A stretch of DNA of 64,000 nt from Berryella intestinalis (GTDB lineage Bacteria; Actinomycetota; Coriobacteriia; Coriobacteriales; Eggerthellaceae): contig NZ_CP009302.1 in the NCBI RefSeq assembly GCF_000814825.1, forward strand, positions 682,001 to 746,000. The letters are read 5' to 3'. The notes beneath the pieces were generated by a model. That model was not told where the DNA came from, did no database searches, and saw nothing but the letters and a program-made list of their open reading frames with translations. The translations under genes and the position numbers were made by a program. Shown piece by piece: positions 25,981 through 34,527 of this stretch. Numbering within the stretch: the first letter of the stretch is position 1; each line of letters opens with the position of its first letter.

Positions 25981-27303
25981 ATGAGCCTGCCGCTTGTAGC
26001 CGTGGTCGGCCGACCCAACGTCGGCAAATCCACGTTCGTCAACCGCATCGCCCAGGCCGACGAGGCCATCGTCCATTCCATGCGCGGGGTGACCCGCGAC
26101 CGCTCGTACCACGAGTCCGAGTGGAACGGCGTGAAGTTCACGCTGGTCGATACCGGCGGCATCGAGATGGGCGGCGAGGACGACTTCCAGGCGTCCATCC
26201 GCCATCAGGCATTCGTCGCCGCCGAGCAGGCCGATGCGATCGTGTTTCTGGTGGACGGCAAGACGGGCATCAACGCCGACGACGCCGAGGTGGCCCGCAT
26301 CCTCAGGAAGACCGACAAGCCGGTGTTCCTGGTGGTGAACAAGCTCGACACCCCGGGCCGCACCGATGAGATCTGGGAGTTCTACCAGCTGGGAATCGGC
26401 GATCCCTGGCCGGTCTCGGCGGTTCACGGGCACGGGACGGGCGATCTGCTCGACGAGGTGGTCGTCGCGCTCCAGAAGGCCGTGGCCGGCCGGGAGCTTT
26501 CGGGTACGCTCGACACGGGCGTGAACGTCGCCATCATCGGGCGCCCCAACGCGGGCAAGTCCTCGCTCACCAACAAGCTCACGGGCAACGACCGCTCCAT
26601 CGTCTCCGACGTCGCGGGAACCACGCGCGACGCGATCGACACCTACATCGAGCACGAGGGGAAGGCCTACACCATCGTCGACACCGCCGGTCTGCGCCGC
26701 AAAAGCCAGATCGACGAGGATGTCGAGTACTACGGCTTCGTGCGCGCCATGCGCGCCATCGACCGGGCCGACGTGGCGCTGCTCGTCATCGACGGCACGC
26801 TGGGGCTCACCGACCAGGACCAGCGCGTCGCGCGCTTCGCCGCCGACCGGGGCTGCGCGATGGTCATCGTGCTGAACAAGTGGGACATCGTCGAGGGACC
26901 GGAGGCGAAGGCCGAGGTGCGCGAACGTATCCAGGACCGCCTGATGTTCGTCGGCTACGCCCCGGTGGTCGCCATCTCGGCGCTCACCGGCAAGAACATC
27001 CAGCGCATCTGGGACGCCATCGACACGTCGTACGCCAACTTCCGAAAGACCATCCCCACCAACCAGCTGAACACCTGGCTGCAGGGCATCCGCGAGTTCG
27101 GGCACACCGTCTCGCACGGCAAGGCCATGCTGCGCATGAAGTACGTCACGCAGACCGGGACGTGCCCGCCGGTGTTCACCTTCTTCGCGAACCGTCCCGA
27201 CCTCGTCGACGACAACTACGAGCGCTACCTCGAGAACCGCCTGCGGGAGCATTTCGACCTCGAGGGGACGCCCGTTCGCATGAAGTTCAAGAAGAAGGAC
27301 TAG
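25981..27303 (+). CDS. der: Ribosome biogenesis GTPase Der (EngA)
   Basis: 440 residues with two tandem GTPase domains: VGRPNVGKSTFVNRI (about 8-22) and IGRPNAGKSSLTNKL (about 186-200), each with a DTGG or DTAG G3 and NKLD or NKWD G4 motif, then the C-terminal KH-like domain. Acts in 50S subunit maturation. ATG at 25981 follows AGAAGGAAACACC. Confidence 0.97.
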   Translation: MSLPLVAVVGRPNVGKSTFVNRIAQADEAIVHSMRGVTRDRSYHESEWNGVKFTLVDTGGIEMGGEDDFQASIRHQAFVAAEQADAIVFLVDGKTGINADDAEVARILRKTDKPVFLVVNKLDTPGRTDEIWEFYQLGIGDPWPVSAVHGHGTGDLLDEVVVALQKAVAGRELSGTLDTGVNVAIIGRPNAGKSSLTNKLTGNDRSIVSDVAGTTRDAIDTYIEHEGKAYTIVDTAGLRRKSQIDEDVEYYGFVRAMRAIDRADVALLVIDGTLGLTDQDQRVARFAADRGCAMVIVLNKWDIVEGPEAKAEVRERIQDRLMFVGYAPVVAISALTGKNIQRIWDAIDTSYANFRKTIPTNQLNTWLQGIREFGHTVSHGKAMLRMKYVTQTGTCPPVFTFFANRPDLVDDNYERYLENRLREHFDLEGTPVRMKFKKKD

Positions 27304-27311
27304 GCGCATGT

Positions 27312-27959
27312 TTGTTCGCAATCGCCGTTGCGGCCGTGTTCGCGGCCTCGTTCCTTCTGGGGTCGATACCCTGGGGCGTCATCGTCTCGCGCCTGTTCTT
27401 CCACACCGATGTGCGCCAGCACGGGAGCGGCAACATCGGGACCACCAACGCGCTGCGCACGCTGGGGAAGAAGGGCGGAGCCGCCGTGTTCGCCCTCGAT
27501 GCGGCCAAGGGCCTGCTCAGCGGGGTTGCCGTCGGCCTCGCCTCCCTGCTGCCCTTCCAGGCTGCGCCCTCGGCCTTCGAGCTGCAGATCCTGTCCGCCG
27601 TCGCGTTCCTGGCCTGCACCTGGGGCCATATCTTCAGCCCGTGGCTGGGCTTCAAGGGCGGCAAGGGAATCGCCGTCGCGTTCGGATGCATGATGGTCGC
27701 GTTCGGACCCGTGCCGGGCCTTATCGAGCTGGCGGTGTTCATCGTCGTCGTGGCGGCGTCGCGCTACGTGTCGCTGGGATCGATCGCGGCGGCGTTGCTT
27801 TGCCCGATCACGGCCGCCTTCGTGTTCTGGCCCAACGGCTGGGCCGTCGCTGTGTGCTCGCTGGCCGCCGCCACGGTGGTGTGGGCCCATCGCGGCAACA
27901 TCGAGCGGCTGCGCGCGCATACCGAATCGAAGCTGGGAAGCAAGAAGAGCGACCGATAG
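27312..27959 (+). CDS. plsY: Glycerol-3-phosphate acyltransferase PlsY
   Basis: 215 residues, polytopic. Uses acyl-phosphate from PlsX to acylate glycerol-3-phosphate. The three active-site loops are present: FLLGSIPWGVIVS, GSGNIGTTNALRTLGKK and GFKGGKGIAVAFG. TTG at 27312 gives the right length before LLGSIPWG; the nearby ATG at 27308 is out of frame. Followed 14 bp later by gpsA, which makes its substrate. Confidence 0.93.
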   Translation: MFAIAVAAVFAASFLLGSIPWGVIVSRLFFHTDVRQHGSGNIGTTNALRTLGKKGGAAVFALDAAKGLLSGVAVGLASLLPFQAAPSAFELQILSAVAFLACTWGHIFSPWLGFKGGKGIAVAFGCMMVAFGPVPGLIELAVFIVVVAASRYVSLGSIAAALLCPITAAFVFWPNGWAVAVCSLAAATVVWAHRGNIERLRAHTESKLGSKKSDR

Positions 27960-27973
27960 GGAAGGAGCGCCCA

Positions 27974-28975
27974 ATGACCATAGCGGTGATCGGAGCGGGA
28001 TCGTGGGGAACGGCGCTTGCCCAGGCCCTCGCGAAGAACGGAAGCCAGGTCTCCCTGTGGGCGCGCCGCGCGTCGGTTGCGCGCGCCATAGAGTCGTCCC
28101 ACCGCAACCCCGATTACCTGTCGTCGGTCGAGCTGTCCTCATCCATCCGCGCGTCGTCCGACCTCGCCGAGGTCGCGCGGGAGGCCGAGGCCGTCGTGCT
28201 GGTCACGCCCTCCAAGGTCATGCGCTCGACGGCGCGCGAGCTTTCCCGCCTGGTCGGGCCGGACGTTCCCGTGCTCGTGTGCTTCAAGGGCGTCGAAGAG
28301 GGGACGGGGTGTTTGCCCCTCGAGGTGCTCGAGCAGGAGATGGGCGGCGCGGACCGCCTGGCGGTGCTGTCGGGCCCGAACCACGCCGAGGAGGTCGCCG
28401 TCGGCATCCCGGCGGCAACCGTCGTCGCCTCGCCGAGCGCGCAAACCGCCGATCTGTTCCAGCAGCTGTTCTCGGCCCCGCAGTTCCGCGTGTACACCAG
28501 CTCGGACGCGGTGGGCGTCGAGTTGTGCGCCGCCGCCAAGAACGTGATCGCCATCGCGGTGGGCCTGTCCTACGGCGTGGGCTACGGCGACAACACCGCC
28601 GCGATGCTCATCACGCGCGGTATGGCCGAGATGAGCCGCCTGGTCTCGAAGGCCGAAGGCGATCCGCTCACCTGCATGGGGCTTGCCGGGGCGGGCGACC
28701 TCATCGCCACCTGCATGTCGCACCATTCGCGCAACCGCCGCTTCGGCGAGGCCTTCGCGCAGGGCATGACGCTCGATCGGTTCTCCGAGGAAACCCACAT
28801 GGTGGTCGAAGGGGCCCTCGCCTGCAGGAACCTTGCGGTCCTCGAGCGGCGCTACCGCATCGAGCTTCCCATCACCGACGTGGTGCGCGGCCTGATATGG
28901 GAGGGCCTCGCCATCGACGAGGCCCGCGACGCGCTGAACACCCGCTCGCTCAAACCCGAGTTCTACGGGATCTAG
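27974..28975 (+). CDS. gpsA: Glycerol-3-phosphate dehydrogenase [NAD(P)+]
   Basis: 333 residues from ATG at 27974 after GAAGGAGCGCCCA: MTIAVIGAGSWGTALAQALA. Rossmann GAGSWGTALA motif, catalytic Lys region CAAAKNVIAIAVGLSYG and GLAGAGDLIATCMS. Reduces dihydroxyacetone phosphate to glycerol-3-phosphate for PlsY next door. Its stop overlaps the stop of the convergent gene by 4 bp. Confidence 0.97.
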   Translation: MTIAVIGAGSWGTALAQALAKNGSQVSLWARRASVARAIESSHRNPDYLSSVELSSSIRASSDLAEVAREAEAVVLVTPSKVMRSTARELSRLVGPDVPVLVCFKGVEEGTGCLPLEVLEQEMGGADRLAVLSGPNHAEEVAVGIPAATVVASPSAQTADLFQQLFSAPQFRVYTSSDAVGVELCAAAKNVIAIAVGLSYGVGYGDNTAAMLITRGMAEMSRLVSKAEGDPLTCMGLAGAGDLIATCMSHHSRNRRFGEAFAQGMTLDRFSEETHMVVEGALACRNLAVLERRYRIELPITDVVRGLIWEGLAIDEARDALNTRSLKPEFYGI

Positions 28976-29448
28976 GATCTCTGCGCCGTTTTCTGCTCGA
29001 ACGCCAGCAGTCCCCGCCTTACCTGGGCTGATTTGTCGTGACCGAAGGGTTCGCGGTTCTTGCCGACCACGCGGTGCGTGGGCACGATCAGCGGCAGCGG
29101 GCAGCTTTTGACGGCCGTCCCCACCGACCGGTGGGAGCCCGGCTTGCCGATGAGGCGGGCGAGCTGTTCGCAGGTGCGCTCCTCGCCGTAGGGGATCGAG
29201 CACACCTCGGTCCATACTGCGCGCTGAAACGCGCTTCCCTTCAACGACAGCCGCAGGTCGAAAGAGCGCCTTTTCCCGGCGAAGTACTCTTGGATCTCGG
29301 TGGCGGCCTGGTTGGTGAGGGCCGAGGGCGCGTTTCTTCCGGGAAGCGGCACCGCCCCGAACGCAAGCGCGGTCAGGCCGCGATCGTCGGCTGCGATGGT
29401 CAGCGGGCCGTGAGGCATGGGATAGGTGCACCAGTTCGACCGTTCCAT
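28972..29448 (-). CDS. MGMT-family protein lacking the catalytic cysteine (PTHR for PCHR)
   Basis: 158 residues; ATG (complement of 29446-29448) behind AAGGAGGGATGC. Standard methylated-DNA-protein cysteine methyltransferase layout: an N-terminal domain, then the DNA-binding segment VWTEVCSIPYGEERTCEQLA and the loop that is normally VPCHRVVG. Here it reads VPTHRVVG; the Thr codon is ACG on the minus strand (29077-29079). Cys is the methyl acceptor, so alkyl transfer should be impossible. Alkyltransferase-like proteins with a non-Cys residue bind alkylated DNA and signal to excision repair, usually with Trp or Ala at this site; Thr is unusual. Shares 4 bp with the end of gpsA. The reading frame is otherwise intact. 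Confidence 0.85.
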   Translation of the reverse strand: MERSNWCTYPMPHGPLTIAADDRGLTALAFGAVPLPGRNAPSALTNQAATEIQEYFAGKRRSFDLRLSLKGSAFQRAVWTEVCSIPYGEERTCEQLARLIGKPGSHRSVGTAVKSCPLPLIVPTHRVVGKNREPFGHDKSAQVRRGLLAFEQKTAQRS

Positions 29449-29536
29449 GCATCCCTCCTTCTCGGTTATGCGCTTATTTTAGTTTAACAGTACGTTCTCA
29501 TGCGCTCAGGCGCCCTCGCCCGTCGAACCGTTGCGC

Positions 29537-29542
29537 TAGAAT
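29537..29542 (+). promoter_or_regulatory. Possible -10 element for rpe
   Basis: TAGAAT 37 bp before the rpe ATG in the divergent spacer. No good -35 is seen at the proper distance, so this is tentative. Confidence 0.35.
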
Positions 29543-29578
29543 GGGGATCCGTGAGAATCCAGTTGGGAAGGGTCGAGA

Positions 29579-30277
29579 ATGTTCCAGCCTCTGCGGGTCG
29601 CCCCGTCGATTCTATCGGCGGATTTCATGAACCTGTCCGCCGATATCGAGCTCGTCGAGAGCGCCGATGCGGGATTTATCCACGTCGACGTGATGGACGG
29701 GCACTTCGTCCCGAACCTGACGATGGGCGTCCCGGTGGTCAAGCAGCTCAAGCGCATCGCGCGCATCCCCCTCGACGTCCACCTCATGGTTTCCAACCCG
29801 CTCGACCAGCTCCCCTGGTTCATCGAGGCGGGAAGCGACATCCTCACCGTCCATGCCGAAGCGCTCGGCGAGGGCGAGCTGGAACGGGCGGTCGACCTCA
29901 TCCGGTCGTCGGGCGCCAAGGCCTGCGCGTCGCTGAAGCCGAACACGCCCGCATCCGCGCTCGATGCCGTCATCGACAGGCTGGACATGGCGCTCGTCAT
30001 GAGCGTCGAGCCGGGATTCTCGGGGCAAAGCTACATCGAGGGGAGCGAGGACAAGGTCGCCCGCATCGCCGATATGGCTCGCGCCGCCGGGAACGAAGCC
30101 ATGCTGATCGAGGTCGACGGCGGCATCTCCGCATCGACGGTCGAGCGCGTGGCGGCGGTCGGCGCCGACGTGATGGTGTGCGGAAACGCCTTCTTCAAGG
30201 CGGACGACCCCGCAGCCGAGCTGAAGCGCATCTGCGATCTGGGAAACGCCGCCCGCCGCGCGGCTCGGGAGGCGTAG
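29579..30277 (+). CDS. rpe: Ribulose-phosphate 3-epimerase
   Basis: 232 residues, TIM-barrel epimerase of the pentose phosphate pathway. Metal and catalytic motifs visible: APSILSADF (8-16), HVDVMDGHFVPN, DVHLMVSNP, SVEPGFSGQSYI and EVDGGIS. First gene of a run reaching the zinc-ribbon gene at 33881, with spacers of a few bases only. Confidence 0.96.
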   Translation: MFQPLRVAPSILSADFMNLSADIELVESADAGFIHVDVMDGHFVPNLTMGVPVVKQLKRIARIPLDVHLMVSNPLDQLPWFIEAGSDILTVHAEALGEGELERAVDLIRSSGAKACASLKPNTPASALDAVIDRLDMALVMSVEPGFSGQSYIEGSEDKVARIADMARAAGNEAMLIEVDGGISASTVERVAAVGADVMVCGNAFFKADDPAAELKRICDLGNAARRAAREA

Positions 30278-30280
30278 GGC

Positions 30281-31489
30281 ATGGCCGTCACCGTTTCTGA
30301 AAACTACGCGTACCTCGACTGGGCCGCGACCACCCCGCTGTGCGAAGAGGCCGTCGAGGCAATGCGGCCCTACCTGGTGCCCGGAAGGCGCAACATCGCG
30401 CTCAACGCCAACGCCAATTCCCTGCATGCGCCCGGTCGCGCGGCGTTCGAGGCGCTCGAGTACGCGCGCCGCTCGTTCGCCCGCGACATCAACGCCGCCC
30501 GTCCGAGCGAGGTCATCTTCACGGGAGGGGCGACCGAGGCCGACAACACCGCGATCATCGGGCTGGCGCAGGCCGCGGCCGCCCAGCGCAACCGCGCTCG
30601 GCAGGGCTCCTTCGAGCCCCATATCGTGATCTCGTCCATCGAACACGAGGCCGTTCTGTCCCCGGCGCACCGTTTGAAGTCGCTGGGTTTCCAGGTCACG
30701 CGCATCGATCCCGACCGCTCGGGGTTCATCCGCCCCGACAGGCTGGCCGCGGCTATCGGGCAGGACACGGTCCTCGTGTCCATCCAGGCCGCCAACAGCG
30801 AGGTCGGCTCGCTTCAACCCGTCGCCGAACTGGCCCGCATCGCCCATGATCACGGGGCGCTGTTCCACACCGATGCGGTGCAGGCCCTCGGCAAGGTCGA
30901 CTTCGACGTCCAGAAGCTCGACGTCGACGCCGCCTCGTTCGCGGCGCACAAGATCTGCGGCCCCAAGGGGGTCGGCGCGCTGTACGTGCGCGCTCGCGTC
31001 CCGTTCCAAGACTACCTGCTGGGCGGCGGCCAGGAGGCCGGGCGGCGCAGCGGCACGCAGAACGTGATGGGCATCGCGGGGTTCGCGGCCGCCTCGCGCG
31101 CGGCCGTGGAGCTGCGGGCGGACGAGAGCGCTCGCCAGCGCACCCTGCGCGACCGCCTGTATTCCCAGCTGGCCTCCATCGCGGGCGTGACGCCCACGGT
31201 CTCGGTTGCGCCGGGAAGCGAGGACTACCTTCCCAACATCGTCCATGTGCTCGTTGAGGGCTACGAAAGCGAGACGCTCGTGCTGCGCCTCGACATGAAG
31301 GGGTTCGGGGTGTCGGGCGGCTCGGCCTGCTCGTCTCATTCCCTCGAACCCAGCCACGTGCTGAAGTCGATGGGAGTCGATGCGGATGCGGCTTACGGGG
31401 CCCTGCGCATCTCGTTCGGGCGATTCACCACCGAAGCCGATATCGACGGTTTCGTCGCCGCGCTGAGGGAGTGTCTGGACTGGCAATGA
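30281..31489 (+). CDS. Cysteine desulfurase (NifS/IscS-like, class V aminotransferase fold)
   Basis: 402 residues. PLP enzyme that takes sulfur from cysteine for Fe-S clusters or tRNA thiolation. FTGGATEADN (phosphate binding), HTDAVQALGK and the Schiff-base lysine in FAAHKICGPKGVGALYVR are visible. The active-site loop carries SGGSACSSHSLEPSHVL, a group I (IscS/NifS-type) Cys. No scaffold gene is adjacent, so the receiving pathway is unclear. Starts 3 bp after rpe. Confidence 0.93.
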   Translation: MAVTVSENYAYLDWAATTPLCEEAVEAMRPYLVPGRRNIALNANANSLHAPGRAAFEALEYARRSFARDINAARPSEVIFTGGATEADNTAIIGLAQAAAAQRNRARQGSFEPHIVISSIEHEAVLSPAHRLKSLGFQVTRIDPDRSGFIRPDRLAAAIGQDTVLVSIQAANSEVGSLQPVAELARIAHDHGALFHTDAVQALGKVDFDVQKLDVDAASFAAHKICGPKGVGALYVRARVPFQDYLLGGGQEAGRRSGTQNVMGIAGFAAASRAAVELRADESARQRTLRDRLYSQLASIAGVTPTVSVAPGSEDYLPNIVHVLVEGYESETLVLRLDMKGFGVSGGSACSSHSLEPSHVLKSMGVDADAAYGALRISFGRFTTEADIDGFVAALRECLDWQ

Positions 31490-32307
31490 GGGAGCTCGTA
31501 GACGCGCATACCCATACCGAGCTGTGCGGCCACGCGACGGGATCGGTGTCCGATCTGGTGAGGGCCGCCTGCGCTCGCGGCGTGTCCACGCTGGGCATCA
31601 CCGAGCACTACCCGCTTTCCCCTGCGTTCGACCCCAACGGCGATTCGGCCATGCCCGCCTCGGAGCTCCCGTCCTACCTGGAGGCGATCGAGCGGGCGCG
31701 CGTCGAGCATCCTGGGATCGAGATCCTCGCCGGCTGCGAGTTCGATTGGCTGGGCGAAGCGGACGATCGGGGGATCGAACCCGCCGATCTGGAGCGCTTC
31801 GAGCTTGTGTGCGCGTCGGTCCATTTCATCGGCACCTGGCCCATCGACCATCCCGACTTAAGCATGGAGCGCTGGGAGGTGCGCGGGGAAGCGGACGGGA
31901 TATGGCGTGACTACTTCTCGCTGTGGTGCGACGCGGCCGCGTGCACCCGTCTGCCGTTCCACGTGATGTGCCATCCGGATCTGGTGAAGAAGTTCGGCAT
32001 CTACCCGTCGTTTCGCGTCGATGCGCTCTACGACGACGCGGTCGATGCGGTGCTCGCCTCGGACCGCATGATCGAGACGAACGCTTCGGGGACCTTCTGC
32101 CCGTGTGCCGAGGTGTATCCGGCGCCCGACCTGCTGAAGCGGTTCGCTTCGGCGGGCGTTCCCTGCACGGTGGGTTCCGATGCCCATTGCCCGGAAAACG
32201 TGGGGCGGGGAATCTCCGAGGCGCTGCGATCGATGTATGCCGCGGGGTACCGCACGGTGACGGTGCCGACGCGCGACGGTGACCGACGGGAGGTCGAACT
32301 GGCATGA
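31486..32307 (+). CDS. PHP-domain phosphatase, histidinol-phosphatase-like
   Basis: 273 residues from ATG at 31486, overlapping the previous stop (ATGA). A PHP metal-binding fold: DAHTHTELCGHA at the start, ITEHYPLSP, GCEFDW, HVMCHPDLVKKFG and GSDAHCPENVG. Histidinol-phosphatases of the HisK type look like this, but no other his genes are near, so another phosphoester substrate is possible. Overlaps the Nif3-like gene by 4 bp. Confidence 0.85.
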   Translation: MRELVDAHTHTELCGHATGSVSDLVRAACARGVSTLGITEHYPLSPAFDPNGDSAMPASELPSYLEAIERARVEHPGIEILAGCEFDWLGEADDRGIEPADLERFELVCASVHFIGTWPIDHPDLSMERWEVRGEADGIWRDYFSLWCDAAACTRLPFHVMCHPDLVKKFGIYPSFRVDALYDDAVDAVLASDRMIETNASGTFCPCAEVYPAPDLLKRFASAGVPCTVGSDAHCPENVGRGISEALRSMYAAGYRTVTVPTRDGDRREVELA

Positions 32308-33140
32308 AGAACCATCTTCTGAGGGAAGACGAGCTCGCGGCGGCGCTTACCGTGGGTGAGCTGGAGCGCAGGCTGCTCGAGCTGTATCCGCGCGAAGACG
32401 CCGAGAGCTGGGACCGAACGGGCCTGGTGGTGGGCGATCCCGGCGAGCCGGTGTCGTCGGTGGCGATCGCGCTCGACCCGACGTACGCCGCGCTGTGCGC
32501 CTGCCGCGAATTCGGGGCGAACGTGCTGATCACCCATCACCCCCTGTTCATCGACCCTCCGCAGGGCTTCATCGCCTTCGGCAACGGGGGAGATGCGGCC
32601 GGCACGCGCGTGCATGCGGCGGCGCGCTGGAACGTGAGCTGCCTGTCGTTCCACACGGCGCTCGACGTGAGCTCCGACGGGGCGCGCATGCTGCCGTGGA
32701 TCCTCGACCTGGAGTTCGACGGGATCGTCGTCCCCTCGGCGCGCGAGGGCCGGCTCGGATACGGGCAGCTGTGCACGGTGCGCGGCGACGAGCTGGATCT
32801 CCGGAGCCTCGCCGTGCGCTGCAAGCGGGTGTTCGGCCGCACTCCGCGCGTGTGGGGGGATCCCGATACGCCTGTTGCGCGCGTGGTCACCGCCACGGGA
32901 TCGGCCGGCAACGTGATCGAGGGGGCCTTGGCCCAGGGTGCCGACTGCCTGGTGTGCGGCGAGGTCAAGTACCATGACGCCCTCGATGCGCAGGAGCGGG
33001 GGCTTTCGCTCGTCGAGCTCGGGCACGACGTGAGCGAGCTGCCGTTCTGCGCGGTTCTCGCCAAAGCGGTCGCATCGGTGGGCGTCGACGCCGAGTCGAT
33101 CCACATCTACGATCAAAGTTCTAACTGGTTCACCGTATAG
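32304..33140 (+). CDS. Nif3-like dinuclear metal centre protein (GTP cyclohydrolase 1 type 2 family)
   Basis: 278 residues. The metal ligands are visible in LITHHPLFI (about residues 72-80), SFHTALDVSSDGA and, near the C-terminus, ELGHDVSE. Shorter than YqfO homologues with the inserted PII-like domain. The family forms hexameric rings; its function is unsettled. The neighbouring zinc-ribbon coiled-coil gene is a conserved partner in actinobacteria. Confidence 0.9.
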   Translation: MKNHLLREDELAAALTVGELERRLLELYPREDAESWDRTGLVVGDPGEPVSSVAIALDPTYAALCACREFGANVLITHHPLFIDPPQGFIAFGNGGDAAGTRVHAAARWNVSCLSFHTALDVSSDGARMLPWILDLEFDGIVVPSAREGRLGYGQLCTVRGDELDLRSLAVRCKRVFGRTPRVWGDPDTPVARVVTATGSAGNVIEGALAQGADCLVCGEVKYHDALDAQERGLSLVELGHDVSELPFCAVLAKAVASVGVDAESIHIYDQSSNWFTV

Positions 33141-33158
33141 GTTTGCAAGGGGGGCGCT

Positions 33159-33881
33159 ATGCAGCTGCGACACGAGGATATGAACAACCTGATGAGGCTC
33201 CAGCGCGTCGATCTGGACATCGCGCGTTCGAAAAGAGAGTTCGACGAGCTGCCCGCGCGCAAAGAGCATGCGTCCGTGAGGGCGAAGATCGCCCAGGTCG
33301 AACAGAAGGCCCGTGCGCTCGCCTCGGCGCAAAAGCAGCTGACCGACTCGATAGCCCAGGCCGAGGCCGAAGACGCCCGTTTGGCCGAAGAGCAGGCGGG
33401 CGCCCAGGCGAGGATCGATGCGGCGGGGACGGACTACCGCAGCATCGAGGTCGATTCCAAGAAGCTGCGCTCTTTGGGCGACAAGCGCACGGCGTGCGAG
33501 AAGCGCCTCGAGAAGCTCTATGCCGATTCCGAGAAGGCGGCGGGTCTGCGCAGGCAGATCGAGGAGGCCCGGTCGGCGCTCGCCTCGGAGGATCGACGCT
33601 GGTCGGAGTCGCTCGAGGCGGCGCGGGCGGAATACGGCAAGAAGGCCGATGCGCTGGCCGACCGCCGCGACGATCTGGCTTCGCAGCTGCCCGCCGACCT
33701 GCTGAAGCGCTACGCCGCATCGGTTGCGCGCGGAGGCGGTGTGGGAGTGGGCGTGCTCAGCGAGGGAAAGTGCGGCTCGTGCCGAACGCCCCTCGAGCAC
33801 GGCAAGCTCATCGAGCTGCGCGCCCATGCCCCGTTGGGCGTGTGCCCGAACTGCGGGCGCCTGCTCATCGTCGCCGATTGA
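33159..33881 (+). CDS. Coiled-coil protein with C-terminal C4 zinc ribbon
   Basis: 240 residues. Residues about 10-180 are a long Ala/Glu/Lys/Arg-rich coiled coil; the C-terminus carries GKCGSCRTPLEHGKL and GVCPNCGRLLIV, two C-x2-C knuckles. This is the CT398/zf-RING_7-type family found beside Nif3 genes. Proposed roles involve nucleic acid or secretion complexes, without proof here. The adjacent Nif3-like gene, 18 bp upstream, suggests a shared complex. Confidence 0.87.
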   Translation: MQLRHEDMNNLMRLQRVDLDIARSKREFDELPARKEHASVRAKIAQVEQKARALASAQKQLTDSIAQAEAEDARLAEEQAGAQARIDAAGTDYRSIEVDSKKLRSLGDKRTACEKRLEKLYADSEKAAGLRRQIEEARSALASEDRRWSESLEAARAEYGKKADALADRRDDLASQLPADLLKRYAASVARGGGVGVGVLSEGKCGSCRTPLEHGKLIELRAHAPLGVCPNCGRLLIVAD

Positions 33882-34055
33882 TCCTGCCATCGCGCCGGGT
33901 GAGGGGAACAGCGGGGCCGCGGCGCGGTCGCGGTCCCGCTTGCGGCGCAGGCCGCAAGAGGCGGCGAGGGCCCGAAGCGCTTTGCCGAGCCGCCTTCCGC
34001 GGGTTCCCTTCGCACAAAGGGTTTCGCCGAGGGGGCAAAACGTTCGGGAAACGAG

Positions 34056-34082
34056 AAAAAGCCCCGCAGCGACTGCGGGGCT
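34056..34082 (-). terminator. Intrinsic terminator of rpmB (minus strand)
   Basis: Perfect 10-bp stem AGCCCCGCAG / CTGCGGGGCT (34060-34069 with 34073-34082). Read on the minus strand it is followed by five Ts (A-run at 34056-34060 on the plus strand). Confidence 0.88.
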
Positions 34083-34112
34083 CGAATGCCAAAAAGGGAG
34101 TTGGGTCGCGCG

Positions 34113-34304
34113 TTAGGCGCGCTCGACCTTGCCGGCCTTCATGCAGCTGGTGCACACGTTGGCCTTGCGAACGCGGCCCTTCGCGTCCCTGATGGTGATC
34201 TTCTGGATGTTGGGGCGGAACATGCGCCCGGTCACGCGATGAGAGTGGCTGATGTTGTGCCCGGCGACGGGGTGCTTACCGCAGATTTCGCAAACTTTAG
34301 ACAT
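34113..34304 (-). CDS. rpmB: 50S ribosomal protein L28, zinc-binding form
   Basis: 63 residues, MSKVCEICGKHPVAGHNISH. Two cysteine pairs, CEIC and CTSC, show the zinc-containing C+ form of bL28. Divergent from the asp23 gene, as in many Gram-positive genomes. The upstream minus-strand elements TTGCGG and TACACT, spaced 18 bp, lie at about 34367-34396 and could be its promoter. Confidence 0.97.
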   Translation of the reverse strand: MSKVCEICGKHPVAGHNISHSHRVTGRMFRPNIQKITIRDAKGRVRKANVCTSCMKAGKVERA

Positions 34305-34463
34305 ATTGAATCAACTCCATGCTTGGCATTCCATCGACGAATGAAATGGTAATCGACAAACAGCCTTGGAAGTGTACCATAAACGTTTTCAAGGCCGCAA
34401 GGTTTTTTCCTGTATAGGGTTTCGCCTCGCCGCAGCGCGCACCGCGGGCCACGGCCTTTAGTC

Positions 34464-34469
34464 TATACT
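34464..34469 (+). promoter_or_regulatory. Possible -10 element for the asp23-recG operon
   Basis: TATACT 58 bp before the asp23 ATG. The expected -35 position is GC-rich and unconvincing. Confidence 0.4.
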
Positions 34470-34527
34470 ACCGTTGATCTGATCATACAACGGGCGAGAC
34501 AGCGCCCGTTCATCGAAAGGACCGCAT

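Noticed and set aside
27308-27311. ATG at 27308 as the start of plsY
   Set aside because: It is in another frame; the conserved PlsY sequence needs the TTG at 27312.
33882-34055. Structured RNA gene after the zinc-ribbon gene
   Set aside because: Several GC-rich hairpins occur (for example CTTGCGGC / GCCGCAAG at 33939-33958), but they match no RNA family I can name and lack promoter signals.
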